Assembly: GCA_947649575.1 (NCBI GenBank)
Contig: CANSRZ010000001.1
Coordinates: forward strand, 124,001-188,000
Length of the DNA stretch: 64,000 nt
DNA from: an uncultured Clostridia bacterium
Lineage (GTDB): Bacteria; Bacillota; Clostridia; Christensenellales; UBA1242
Direction of reading: 5' to 3'
Below the pieces are notes generated by a model. That model saw only the letters and a list, made by a program, of their open reading frames with translations. It made no database searches and had not been told where the DNA came from. Below, piece by piece: positions 1-7,677 of the stretch. Position numbers and translations under genes: made by a program. How positions within the stretch are numbered: position 1 is the first letter of the stretch; each line of letters starts with the position of its first letter.

Positions 1-1222
1 CTTCAGTTACAGGTTTTTGACGGAAGCCATAAAACTCTTCTTGAGTCATGCGCTCATTTTGCTTGCCCTTGTTTGCCAAGATTGAAGATTTCAATTCCTC
101 AATATGCATTTTGGTTTTATCTTGGGCTTGAGGAACAGGCTCTTCATAAGCAAATGCCATTTGATCCTCGGCGAAACTGCGCTTGCGCTTATATTTATTG
201 ATATCTTTTGAAATATCGTAAATTTGTTGATTTGAAAGCTGAGTTTGAGCATTTTCAGTTTCTAGAACAGATTCAGACTCTTCTTCCTCTTGATTATTTT
301 GATTTTGCAACAAACTTGCTATGCTATACTTTTTATCAGACTCAGGAGCAGGGGCTTGTGCAGGGGGTTGTGCTTTTTTCACATCTTCGTCTGTAAGGAA
401 TATTCCGTTATCATAAATTTCTTCATCATGGATAACTGCTTTTTGCTCAACTAGGGCTGCCTCTTCAGTTTTTTCGCTAACAGGTGGTTGATTTTCAACC
501 TCTAATAAAACTTGCACTTGCTCTTCAGCTTCTTCTGTTATATTTTCAGGTTCTTCAATTGGAGTTTGCTCTTCAGATTTTTCTTCAACATTATCTTCAA
601 TAACAACTTGCATTGCAACAGTTTGAACAGTCGGCTCTTCAAATTTTTCCTCTTGCTTTGGCTCAAGCTCTTGCTTGTCGCTTTTCTGTTTATCATCTAA
701 AGAAGAAAAATCAAATAAATCACTTGTATCTTCCTCTTCCTCATCATCATTATCATCATTTTCATCAAAAATAGAGACTGGCTTAACTTCTTCAATCTTT
801 TTCTGTTCAACAACAGGGGAAATCTTTGGCGCTACAACAGCAGTATTTTGAACAAAATCTTGCATTTCAACTTTATTTTCAACAACAAAAGATGGGGATG
901 CATCATCCTCTGAAAAATCTTTAAAAACATCTATGCCGTTGCGATCAAAATAATCTTTCAAATCAGTATATGTAGCCTTGCCTTTCTCGGTTATGCTGTA
1001 ATAGCGACGATTTGGACCAAGCTCACTGCTTTGCACATAAGAAGAAACTTGCCCTTGCTTTTCCATACGAGTCAAGTTTGAATAAACACTAGGCTTTTTA
1101 AGCAAAATGTGACCATTCGAGCGTTCTTTAACTTCGCTGATAATGTCTAGACCGTAAAAATCACGCTCTAAAAGGCAGTTTAAAATTAAATATGACAATT
1201 GACCTTTGGCATAAATTTCCAT
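1..1222 (-). CDS. PadR-family transcriptional regulator with long acidic tail (partial)
   Basis: The gene starts at 1222 (ATG, weak AGAGG site upstream) and runs off the left edge, giving at least 407 codons. Residues 1-95 form a PadR-type winged helix: GQLSYLILNCLLERDFYG near residue 7, a recognition region with SVYSNLTRMEKQG, and a wing with GPNRRYYSITEKG. PadR proteins are usually 100-180 residues and act as ligand-responsive repressors. Here about 300 extra residues follow, rich in Glu, Asp, Gln and Pro with no visible fold, so the tail is probably disordered. The promoter and the palindromes upstream (1256-1269, 1328-1354) suggest autoregulation, which is inference. The C-terminus is outside the window. 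Confidence 0.8.
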   Translation of the reverse strand, partial: MEIYAKGQLSYLILNCLLERDFYGLDIISEVKERSNGHILLKKPSVYSNLTRMEKQGQVSSYVQSSELGPNRRYYSITEKGKATYTDLKDYFDRNGIDVFKDFSEDDASPSFVVENKVEMQDFVQNTAVVAPKISPVVEQKKIEEVKPVSIFDENDDNDDEEEEDTSDLFDFSSLDDKQKSDKQELEPKQEEKFEEPTVQTVAMQVVIEDNVEEKSEEQTPIEEPENITEEAEEQVQVLLEVENQPPVSEKTEEAALVEQKAVIHDEEIYDNGIFLTDEDVKKAQPPAQAPAPESDKKYSIASLLQNQNNQEEEESESVLETENAQTQLSNQQIYDISKDINKYKRKRSFAEDQMAFAYEEPVPQAQDKTKMHIEELKSSILANKGKQNERMTQEEFYGFRQKPVTE

Positions 1223-1240
1223 ATTTTACCTCTTACTCCC

Positions 1241-1269
1241 ATTTTACCTAAAAAGCACTAGTATGTCAA
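1241..1269 (-). promoter_or_regulatory. Promoter of the PadR-type gene with overlapping CATACTAGT site
   Basis: On the minus strand TTGACA (1269-1264) and TAAAAT (1246-1241) are 17 bp apart, just upstream of the ATG at 1222. The spacer begins with TACTAGT, so the half-site CATACTAGT seen elsewhere in the window straddles the -35 box, where a repressor would block transcription. Confidence 0.65.
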
Positions 1270-1327
1270 ACAAAATAGGGGCTATTATGCAAATTTTTGC
1301 AATTTTTTATCAAAATATAGACATTTT

Positions 1328-1354
1328 TGCATACTAGTATGCACTGCATACTAG
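1328..1354. repeat. Perfect palindrome TGCATACTAGTATGCA plus adjacent half copy
   Basis: Positions 1328-1343 are a perfect 16-bp palindrome and TGCATACTAG recurs at 1345-1354. The pair lies between the divergent PadR gene and the metalloprotease gene. It could be an operator for the PadR-type protein or a member of the dispersed palindrome family also found at 2945, 3096, 19624 and 34625. Confidence 0.7.
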
Positions 1355-1436
1355 TCAAATCTAAGTATATATTGGCTATTTATATGATTGATGCAGGAAA
1401 TGGCAGGCTGATATGAAAGCAATTTGATTATTTTGT

Positions 1437-1465
1437 TTGCTAGCTTTACTTAAAAGTGTTATAAT
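1437..1465 (+). promoter_or_regulatory. Promoter giving a leaderless transcript
   Basis: TTGCTA (1437-1442), a 17-bp spacer and TATAAT (1460-1465) lie 6 bp before the ATG at 1472. Transcription would start at or next to the A of the start codon, and no Shine-Dalgarno site is present, so the message is predicted to be leaderless. Confidence 0.65.
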
Positions 1466-1471
1466 TTATTC

Positions 1472-2131
1472 ATGGAAATCAAACTTTATCGAAGCAAACG
1501 AAGAACCTTGGCTTTACAAATTAAGAACTATAACGAGCTGATTGTTAAAGCTCCGCTTAAAATGAAAGATGAACAAATTTATGCGTTTATTAAGCAAAAA
1601 GAGGGTTGGATAAATAAAGCAATGGCTCGGCTGAAAGTTCAGTCAGACTTTAAAAATAATTTTGATTTTAAAAATTATATTTATTTGTTAGGTGAGTGTT
1701 ACAACTTTTCAGATATTAGTTTGTTAAATGCATTGCCAAAAACTTTTCATAATGTAATTTCAAGCACAGCCGAGAAAACTCTTCCCAATAAAAAAACATT
1801 CCCAAATGAAAAAATATATAAAAAATTTGCAAAAGATTATCTGCCTAAAAAAGCAAAAGAAATCAGTGAGCAAATTGGGCTTATTTATATAGAACTTAAA
1901 GTGAACACCTCAAAACGATGTTGGGGGAGTTACAGCCGTGACGGACGCATGAAACTGAACTGGAAACTGGTGATTTTGCCTGAACCGCTGATAATCTATG
2001 TGATAGTCCACGAACTTTGCCACAGCCGAGAACTAAATCATTCGCCAAAGTTTTGGAAACTTGTTGAGAGCGCTTTGCCAAACTATAAAACGCTTAAAAA
2101 GGCATTAAACAACTATGGATTTTTGTTATAA
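1472..2131 (+). CDS. YgjP-like zinc metallopeptidase (DUF45 family)
   Basis: A 219-residue protein. The C-terminal third carries the zinc-peptidase signature VHELCHSRELNHSPKFW around residues 179-195: HELCH gives two histidine ligands and the catalytic Glu, and the His of LNHS is the likely third ligand. This is the pattern of the YgjP/DUF45 group, related to SprT and WLM peptidases, whose substrates are poorly known. The N-terminal MEIKLYRSKRRTLALQI region is also typical of the family. No signal peptide is visible, so it should be cytosolic. It is a single gene with its own leaderless promoter. The family call is firm; the substrate is unknown. Confidence 0.85.
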   Translation: MEIKLYRSKRRTLALQIKNYNELIVKAPLKMKDEQIYAFIKQKEGWINKAMARLKVQSDFKNNFDFKNYIYLLGECYNFSDISLLNALPKTFHNVISSTAEKTLPNKKTFPNEKIYKKFAKDYLPKKAKEISEQIGLIYIELKVNTSKRCWGSYSRDGRMKLNWKLVILPEPLIIYVIVHELCHSRELNHSPKFWKLVESALPNYKTLKKALNNYGFLL

Positions 2132-2182
2132 AAATTGACTTTTTTATAAATATTTGCAATATAATCACTAGGGAAAATAACA

Positions 2183-2361
2183 ATGAAAAAAGAGAAAACT
2201 GGAAAGGGAAAAGGAATTATAAAAAGAATTGGCGTTTGGGTTGCGTGATTAATCCCATCCGATACCGTCTTAGGGGGAGTATTATATAATGCTGCTACAC
2301 ATGAATTCGGAAAGGGAGTTTTCTCACTATTGAGCGCTATTGGCTTAACAGAGGATATATA
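2183..2361 (+). pseudogene. Small ORF interrupted by an in-frame TGA
   Basis: ATG at 2183 opens 21 codons that end in GVWVA, then TGA at 2246-2248, and the same frame continues for 37 more codons (LIPSDTVLGGVLYNAA and onward to ...LTEDI) before TAA at 2361. The protein would be about 59 residues with a basic start and a hydrophobic middle. A strong terminator follows directly, so the unit looks transcribed. It may be a decayed small membrane peptide gene or may depend on TGA readthrough. I recognise no family. Confidence 0.35.
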
Positions 2362-2366
2362 AATAA

Positions 2367-2397
2367 AAACGACTATCAAATTTAGTCGTTTTTTTAT
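2367..2397 (+). terminator. Intrinsic terminator after the small ORF
   Basis: AAACGACTA (2367-2375) pairs with TAGTCGTTT (2383-2391) around a 7-nt loop and is followed by a T tract. Confidence 0.8.
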
Positions 2398-2398
2398 T

Positions 2399-2788
2399 TT
2401 ATCTTTCAATATCATCAGAATTTTGTATGATAATAATGCAGTCTTCGTCTTTTTCTTCTGATAAAGGGGAGTTGTCTGCATACAAGCTTCTTCTTTTATA
2501 TTTATCCGCTAATGCAATCATCGCAATCATTTCGCCAACAAGCCCAGCTCCACCAATACCTAAAAGGATTTTTCCAGCAAGAGAATAGTTTTTTGCCTGA
2601 TCAATTTGCTTTAAAAGTGCCTGATCATTGGTCTCCTGATATTCTTCTTCAAGCCTTTCAATTTTAATATCATTAACATTAGAGAAAAAATAACCTGCGC
2701 TCAATGCAGCTGGGGCAGGGACGAACGCCAATCCGATTGCTAACGCTTTTGCTCTTCTTTTCATTTCACGTTTACTCATTTTTGCCAT
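2399..2788 (-). CDS. Small membrane protein of unknown function
   Basis: A 129-residue protein with a clear GGAGGCAA ribosome site before ATG. The basic N-terminus MAKMSKREMKRRAKA leads into a hydrophobic segment at about 14-35. A charged, probably helical stretch follows (40-65), then a second hydrophobic segment (70-92) and an acidic tail with four consecutive isoleucines. The topology is two membrane helices with a short extracytoplasmic coil. It lies about 320 bp downstream of the gene at 3107-4261. No family is recognised. Confidence 0.6.
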   Translation of the reverse strand: MAKMSKREMKRRAKALAIGLAFVPAPAALSAGYFFSNVNDIKIERLEEEYQETNDQALLKQIDQAKNYSLAGKILLGIGGAGLVGEMIAMIALADKYKRRSLYADNSPLSEEKDEDCIIIIQNSDDIER

Positions 2789-2944
2789 AAAATTGCCTCC
2801 AAAATTTAATTCATTATAACATATAAATAATTAAATTTCAATAGTATTTTATAAATTAATTACAAATTATTAAATTGAGGGGAGTTTGGCAAATTTATAT
2901 GGAGTAGTTAAAATAATTTTTAAAGAAAATAGGGGATAAAAATT

Positions 2945-3105
2945 TGCATACTAGTCAAAATTTTTAAAGAAAAAACGCGCATAATCTCTGCGTAAAACAC
3001 AAGTTTTACGCAGAGAAGCACGCATAATAGCCTTATTTTATAATCTAGTTTATTATATTTGTATAACTATTTTAGTTTAGCTTTTTATTATAATTTGCAT
3101 ACTAG
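2945..3105. repeat. Gene-free stretch 2789-3106: two TGCATACTAG copies around a strong hairpin
   Basis: TGCATACTAG occurs at 2945-2954 and 3096-3105, the latter directly beside the stop codon of the minus-strand gene at 3107. Between them lies a perfect 14-bp hairpin (2985-3016). Nothing else was recognised in this 317-bp interval. Confidence 0.6.
2968..3016 (-). terminator. Hairpin with T tract downstream of the 3107-4261 gene
   Basis: TCTCTGCGTAAAAC (2985-2998) and GTTTTACGCAGAGA (3003-3016) form a 14-bp stem with a 4-nt loop. On the minus strand a T tract begins about 10 nt after the stem, so termination is plausible but the spacing is longer than usual. Confidence 0.45.
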
Positions 3106-3106
3106 T

Positions 3107-4261
3107 TTATTCAGTTTTATCAGTTTTGTCTTGTTTATCTTGCAATTGATTATCTGGTTCTGCTTTATCTAAATTTTCTTTTAAATTATTTTTTCGTTCT
3201 GGTCTTTTTAAAGTAGTTTTTGGAGTTTTACTTTTATTTAAGTTATTTTCTATTTTGGTTTTTAAAGAAACCTTAGGATCTGCTTTTTCTTTTTGATTTA
3301 AATAAACAAATTGATTTATAAATTTTTCATATCCAAGACCACTTGAAGCTGATAATTTATCTGTAAAAATTGTTTTATCTGGATTTGTCAAAGATGGAAT
3401 ATTTTTTATTGAAGTCATAGTCAAATAATTTAACACTTTAACAAAAACTGTATATATATCATCACCTTTAAACAGTTCATCAGGACAAGAATATAATAAA
3501 CTTTCAATAAAAATCTGATTAGGCATCGCTTTGTTTGCAAAATAATACAATACATTAAAAATTTTTATAATTTTAAAGAAATTATCGCCAACTTTTTCAT
3601 ATTTATCATTCAAGAAGTCAACTCTAGCAAAAATGTCTATATCCAAAAAGCCTCTTTTTCTGCCTGTGTAATATTTAAACATTTCGCCATTAAAAATAAC
3701 TGGATAAATTATAATCTGCGTGTTTGAGCCAAAATCTTCTTTTCCAACAATTCTGATTCTGTCGCCCTCAAGATAAACTATTGTTGTTGCGTCACAAAAT
3801 TTAGCCACTGCCGTTTGCAAATCCTCACAAAGCGAATAAATATTATATCTTGATGGATCAAATTCATAAGCAAACTGCTCTACTGCACTTTGCTCAATCA
3901 CCTGCTTTTTTCTTCTTCTGCGATGACGTCTTGTGTTACGATTTTTCCAAGCAAAAACAATTTTATTTTTTAAGTCTTTCCAAAAAGTTGTTGCTTTATG
4001 CGTATTAAGTTCAAGTTGCGCACTGTCAACGCCTAAAAAATATATAAATTTGGAGTTATCTGTAAAACCGCCTGACAACAATTCATTTACAGGTTGAAAA
4101 ATTACGTTTTCTAGGCTGACATATGCAATTTGCTTTGACAAATCATTAACAGCGTTGGAAACAATATAGTTAATCTTATCATTAACTTTTTCAACAAATT
4201 CGTTATTATTAGCCCTAATAATTCCCTCAATCAGTTGTTTATCAATTACTCGATTTTTCAT
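3107..4261 (-). CDS. Unknown protein with possible degenerate nucleotidyltransferase fold
   Basis: A 384-residue protein beginning 17 bp after serS, so probably cotranscribed with it. The middle holds a run of basic residues (RRHRRRRKK near 110). The region from about 140 to 290 resembles the second half of CD-NTase/SMODS-type nucleotidyltransferases: a TIVYLEGDRIRIV strand, a strand with IIIYPV where active enzymes have an Asp, and the helical motif IFIESLLYSCPDELF. The usual GS...DxD active site is not seen, so if the fold is right the protein is probably inactive. About 70 C-terminal residues are Lys/Asp/Gln-rich and look disordered. The fold call is tentative. Confidence 0.4.
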   Translation of the reverse strand: MKNRVIDKQLIEGIIRANNNEFVEKVNDKINYIVSNAVNDLSKQIAYVSLENVIFQPVNELLSGGFTDNSKFIYFLGVDSAQLELNTHKATTFWKDLKNKIVFAWKNRNTRRHRRRRKKQVIEQSAVEQFAYEFDPSRYNIYSLCEDLQTAVAKFCDATTIVYLEGDRIRIVGKEDFGSNTQIIIYPVIFNGEMFKYYTGRKRGFLDIDIFARVDFLNDKYEKVGDNFFKIIKIFNVLYYFANKAMPNQIFIESLLYSCPDELFKGDDIYTVFVKVLNYLTMTSIKNIPSLTNPDKTIFTDKLSASSGLGYEKFINQFVYLNQKEKADPKVSLKTKIENNLNKSKTPKTTLKRPERKNNLKENLDKAEPDNQLQDKQDKTDKTE

Positions 4262-4278
4262 TAAAACTCCTTAATGTT

Positions 4279-5568
4279 TTATTTCTTAGGTTCGATTTTA
4301 GTTTTTCCACCCATATAGTTTTGCAGCGCTTTTGGAATATTTACGCTTCCGTCAGCATTTAAATTATTCTCTAAAAATGCGATTAACATTCTTGGAGGCG
4401 CAACAACTGTGTTATTCAATGTATGAGCATATGTTGTGCCTTTTTCTGTCTTAAAACGAATGCCAAGACGTCTTGCCTGAGCGTCTGACAAGTTTGAACA
4501 AGAGCCAAGTTCGCCAAAATAACGATTTTGACGAGGACTCCAAGCGTTCAAATCGCAAGACTTAACTTTAAGGTCGGCAAGGTCTCCGCTACAGCATTCC
4601 ATAACTTCATGCGGAATGTCCAAACTTTTGAAAAAGTCTGATGAAATCTGCCACATTTTGTTATACCAATCCATAGACTCCTCTGGCTTGCAAATTACAA
4701 TCATCTCTTGTTTTTCAAACTGGTGAACACGATAAATTCCGCGTTCTTCAATTCCGTGCGCACCGACTTCTTTTCTAAAACATGGAGAATATGATGTTAA
4801 ACATATTGGCAAATCCTCTTCTTTAACAATCGTATCTTTAAAACGACCAATCATTGAGTGTTCACTTGTGCCAATCAAATACAAGTCCTCGCCCTCGATT
4901 TTATACATCATGTTTTCCATTTCGTCAAAGCTCATAACGCCAGTAACAACATCGCTTCTTATCATAAAAGGCGGAATGCAATATGTGAAGCCACGATCAA
5001 TCATAAAATCGCGTGCATAAGAAATTATAGCAGAATGCAATCTTGCAATATCGCCAGTTAAATAATAAAAGCCATTCCCACTTGTTCTGCGAGCGCTGTC
5101 AAGGTCTAAGCCTGAAAGACTTTCCAATATGTCGGCATGATATGGGATTTCAAAAGTCGCTTTTTTAGCTTCGCCAATAGTCAATCTTTGAACATTTTTG
5201 CTGTCATCTTCACCAATTGGAACATCATCCGCAATAATGTTTGGAATAGACATCATATAGCGTTTCAGGTCAACAGCAAGTTTGGCTTCTTCTTCCTCAA
5301 TTTCGACAATTCTTTGATTGTTTTTTACGACTTGGGCTTTAATATCATTTGCTTCTTCAATCTTTTTCTCACGCATTAAAAGACCAATTTGTTGGCTTAA
5401 AGAATTTCTACTTGCACGCAAAGAATCGCCCTCTTTTTTAAGCTTGCGAATTTGTTCATCAAGAGATAAAACATCGTCAACGTAGCCAAGTTTTTGATCT
5501 TGAAACTTCTTTTTAATATTTTCTTTAACAAGGTCAGGATTTGTTCTTATAAGATTTATATCTATCAT
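4279..5568 (-). CDS. serS: Seryl-tRNA synthetase
   Basis: A 429-residue class II synthetase that charges tRNA-Ser. Residues 1-110 form the N-terminal coiled-coil arm typical of SerRS (MIDINLIRTNPDLVKENIKK at the start). Motif 2 is seen in CFRKEVGAHGIEERGIYRVH and motif 3 in PRMLIAFLENN near the C-terminus. Length and domain order match the family. The motif 3 context is PPRMLIAFLEN rather than the more common GRTLVAILEN, a known variation in the family. No T-box leader is visible upstream; it has an ordinary promoter. Confidence 0.95.
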   Translation of the reverse strand: MIDINLIRTNPDLVKENIKKKFQDQKLGYVDDVLSLDEQIRKLKKEGDSLRASRNSLSQQIGLLMREKKIEEANDIKAQVVKNNQRIVEIEEEEAKLAVDLKRYMMSIPNIIADDVPIGEDDSKNVQRLTIGEAKKATFEIPYHADILESLSGLDLDSARRTSGNGFYYLTGDIARLHSAIISYARDFMIDRGFTYCIPPFMIRSDVVTGVMSFDEMENMMYKIEGEDLYLIGTSEHSMIGRFKDTIVKEEDLPICLTSYSPCFRKEVGAHGIEERGIYRVHQFEKQEMIVICKPEESMDWYNKMWQISSDFFKSLDIPHEVMECCSGDLADLKVKSCDLNAWSPRQNRYFGELGSCSNLSDAQARRLGIRFKTEKGTTYAHTLNNTVVAPPRMLIAFLENNLNADGSVNIPKALQNYMGGKTKIEPKK

Positions 5569-5597
5569 AGTTTTAATTTTCTCCTTAATATTTTATA

Positions 5598-5626
5598 ATT
5601 ATATATTTATTACAAATTATAGTCAA
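5598..5626 (-). promoter_or_regulatory. serS promoter
   Basis: TTGACT (5626-5621) and TATAAT (5603-5598) on the minus strand are 17 bp apart, upstream of a TAAGGAG ribosome site and the ATG at 5568. Confidence 0.7.
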
Positions 5627-5684
5627 CTAAATTTAAACGCTTTTACAGCAAATATAGATATTTTTGATTTGTAAAATCAATATA

Positions 5685-5706
5685 TAGTATTATGCAATGC
5701 ATACTA
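5685..5706. repeat. 22-bp palindromic repeat TAGTATTATGCAATGCATACTA
   Basis: Nearly palindromic. It differs by one base from 19611-19632, which lies inside a coding sequence, and a reverse-orientation relative is at 14638-14656. Confidence 0.7.
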
Positions 5707-5720
5707 CCTACAATTATACT

Positions 5721-5816
5721 GGCGAAAGCCTGCAATTTTAAATCTTAATTTAAAATTGCGTTGCAACTGTTGTTGCAACAATTTCGCAAATGAATTTGCG
5801 AAATAAGGCTTTCGCC
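5721..5816. repeat. Four-way-junction element 1
   Basis: An 11-bp outer stem (5721-5731 with 5806-5816) encloses three consecutive hairpins: a 12-bp stem (5732-5743/5748-5759, loop CTTA), an 8-bp stem (5760-5767/5772-5779, loop TGTT) and a 10-bp stem (5781-5790/5795-5804, loop TGAA). Only two bases in the whole element are unpaired outside loops. It lies between the divergent serS and recombinase genes. The same design recurs at 12234-12320. Confidence 0.85.
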
Positions 5817-5853
5817 CTCGCCATAACCCCTATATAAAATCCCTTTAATTTGC

Positions 5854-5882
5854 TTTACTAAAATTTATAACTATGCTATAAT
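5854..5882 (+). promoter_or_regulatory. Promoter giving a leaderless recombinase transcript
   Basis: TTTACT (5854-5859), a 17-bp spacer and TATAAT (5877-5882) lie 7 bp before the ATG at 5890. No ribosome-binding site is present. Confidence 0.6.
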
Positions 5883-5889
5883 ATTTCAT

Positions 5890-6933
5890 ATGGCTAAACC
5901 ATCGTTTTATGAGCAGAGAGATCTCCAAAATCGATTAAAAACTGGCAAATATTCTGAAAATCTGCCTGAATTTTGTTATGATTTTTTAGTTGGAATTGAA
6001 AATAATACCTCTTCTCTTACAAGATATAACTATTCAATGGACATGGCTGTCTTTTTTGATTATTTATCTCGATTTGTGTTTAATAAACCAGTTCCAGACA
6101 TAACTCTTGCTGATTTAGACACTATAAAATCAAGACATATTGAGCAATTTTTGTCATATCTCTCATATTATGACTTTGCTGGCAAGGAAAATAGAAACGG
6201 AGAAAAAGGCAAAGCCCGCAAGCTTGCCTCAATTCGCAGTTTGTTTAAATATCTTTTTAATCACGATATGTTAAAGGCCAATGTGGCAAGCAAAGTTGAA
6301 ACGCCAAAACTTCACAGCAAAGAGATTATCCGCTTAGAGCAAAACGAAGTTGAAAAACTTATGAACGTGGTTGAAAATCCATGTACTTTTTCAGAGCGAC
6401 AAAAAAACTATGATAAAAACACCTTTGAACGCGACAATGCTATCATCACCCTGTTCCTGGGCACTGGCATTCGTATTTCTGAACTTGTCGGGCTTGATAT
6501 TGACTGCTTTGATTTTTCTCAAAATGCATTCAAAGTAACAAGAAAAGGTGGAAATCAAACAGTTTTGTATTTTTCTAATGTAGTTGCGCAAGCGCTTAAA
6601 ACTTGGCTTGAAAAGCGTGCTTCCTTGGAACTAGACAAAGATGAAAAAGCAATGTTTATTTCACTACAACGCAAGCGCATTTCTGTGCGTGCTGTTGAAG
6701 ATTTGGTTAAAAAATTTGCCAAAGAAGCGTCTCCATTAAAAAATATCTCCCCGCACAAACTTCGTTCCACATTTGGCACAAATTTGTACAGAGAGACCAA
6801 AGATATATATATTGTAGCAGATGTTTTAGGTCACAAAGATGTCAACACAACAAAGAAACACTACGCAGCAATCAGCGAGGATATGCGCAAGAGCGTTGCA
6901 AACAAAGTAAAAATCAGAAACGAGGAAGATTAA
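5890..6933 (+). CDS. Xer-type tyrosine recombinase
   Basis: A 347-residue site-specific recombinase that breaks and joins DNA through a phosphotyrosine link. The N-terminal SAM-like DNA-binding domain spans about 15-135. The catalytic domain shows Arg in GTGIRISELVGL (about 194), HKLRST (about 288-293), LGHKDVNTT (about 313) and the nucleophile Tyr in KKHYAAI (about 323). The length fits XerC/XerD and related chromosomal enzymes. HKLRST replaces the usual HxLRHT. No phage or integron genes are next to it, and whether it resolves chromosome dimers or serves another site is not decided by sequence. The adjacent four-way-junction element is noted. Confidence 0.85.
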   Translation: MAKPSFYEQRDLQNRLKTGKYSENLPEFCYDFLVGIENNTSSLTRYNYSMDMAVFFDYLSRFVFNKPVPDITLADLDTIKSRHIEQFLSYLSYYDFAGKENRNGEKGKARKLASIRSLFKYLFNHDMLKANVASKVETPKLHSKEIIRLEQNEVEKLMNVVENPCTFSERQKNYDKNTFERDNAIITLFLGTGIRISELVGLDIDCFDFSQNAFKVTRKGGNQTVLYFSNVVAQALKTWLEKRASLELDKDEKAMFISLQRKRISVRAVEDLVKKFAKEASPLKNISPHKLRSTFGTNLYRETKDIYIVADVLGHKDVNTTKKHYAAISEDMRKSVANKVKIRNEED

Positions 6934-6934
6934 T

Positions 6935-7477
6935 ATGATTTATTTTATAAGACACGGCCAAACAAATGATAATTTAATAAAAATTTACACAGGACAAAAA
7001 GATGTACCTTTAAACGAGACTGGAATTAAGCAAGCTCAAGATACTGCAGAGACATTGAAAGATATCAAATTTGATATATGTTATTGTTCTCCATTAATAA
7101 GAGCAAAACAAACATGTGAACAAATTCTGAAACATCATCCTAACCTAAAAGTCATTTATGACAACAGATTAAAAGAAAGAGACTATGGCAAGCTTGTCGG
7201 AAAACCAGTTGGCAGCATCCCTTTTAATCGTTGGCAAGTGGGCGCTGCAGAGGACTTAACAAAAGAATATGAAATAGAAGAAATTATGCATGTCTATAAT
7301 AGACTTGAAGATTTTTATAATGAAATTTTGAAAAACCATACCAATAAAAATATTTTATTAGTAGCGCACAGTGGCATTGGCAGAATAAGCCATGCATATT
7401 TCTACGGAATGCCAGAAAATAACGATTTTTCTAATATAAAAATTCCTAATGCAGGCGTTGTGATTTTTGAAAAATAA
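6935..7477 (+). CDS. Histidine phosphatase family protein (phosphoglycerate mutase-like)
   Basis: A 180-residue enzyme with the phosphohistidine motif FIRHGQTNDN at residues 4-13, the second catalytic His in LLVAHSGIGR (about 146), and Glu in LKERDYG. It starts one base after the recombinase stop codon, so the two are translationally coupled. The short length and sequence fit small-molecule or sugar phosphatases of the cofactor-dependent mutase superfamily rather than glycolytic GpmA. The substrate cannot be assigned. Confidence 0.85.
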   Translation: MIYFIRHGQTNDNLIKIYTGQKDVPLNETGIKQAQDTAETLKDIKFDICYCSPLIRAKQTCEQILKHHPNLKVIYDNRLKERDYGKLVGKPVGSIPFNRWQVGAAEDLTKEYEIEEIMHVYNRLEDFYNEILKNHTNKNILLVAHSGIGRISHAYFYGMPENNDFSNIKIPNAGVVIFEK

Positions 7478-7481
7478 ACAA

Positions 7482-7520
7482 AAAAGAACTTGAATTTCTG
7501 ATAGAATTTCCAGTTCTTTT
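7482..7520 (+). terminator. Probable terminator after the phosphatase gene
   Basis: AAAAGAACT (7482-7490) pairs with AGTTCTTTT (7512-7520); the arm ends in a short T run. Confidence 0.55.
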
Positions 7521-7677
7521 CCGTCTATAATGTGAAGCATATCTCCTTCACATTTTTAATTTGTGCAGATTTAGAAATATTATTCACGCATTTTTAACTT
7601 TTTTTGAATTGCTCCCCTTGCATATATTTTATGCTTTTACACATACTAAGCCAAAAGGTTTATTTTGGAGGAATCTT

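Noticed and set aside
2246..2248. Genome-wide reassignment of TGA to Trp
   Set aside because: Long genes such as pheT, dnaX and recN read through with TGG for Trp, and TGA ends dnaX and spoIVB. A single small ORF is not evidence for another code.
5890..7477. Prophage or integron module around the Xer-type recombinase
   Set aside because: No phage structural, excision or cassette genes lie nearby and neighbours are housekeeping genes.
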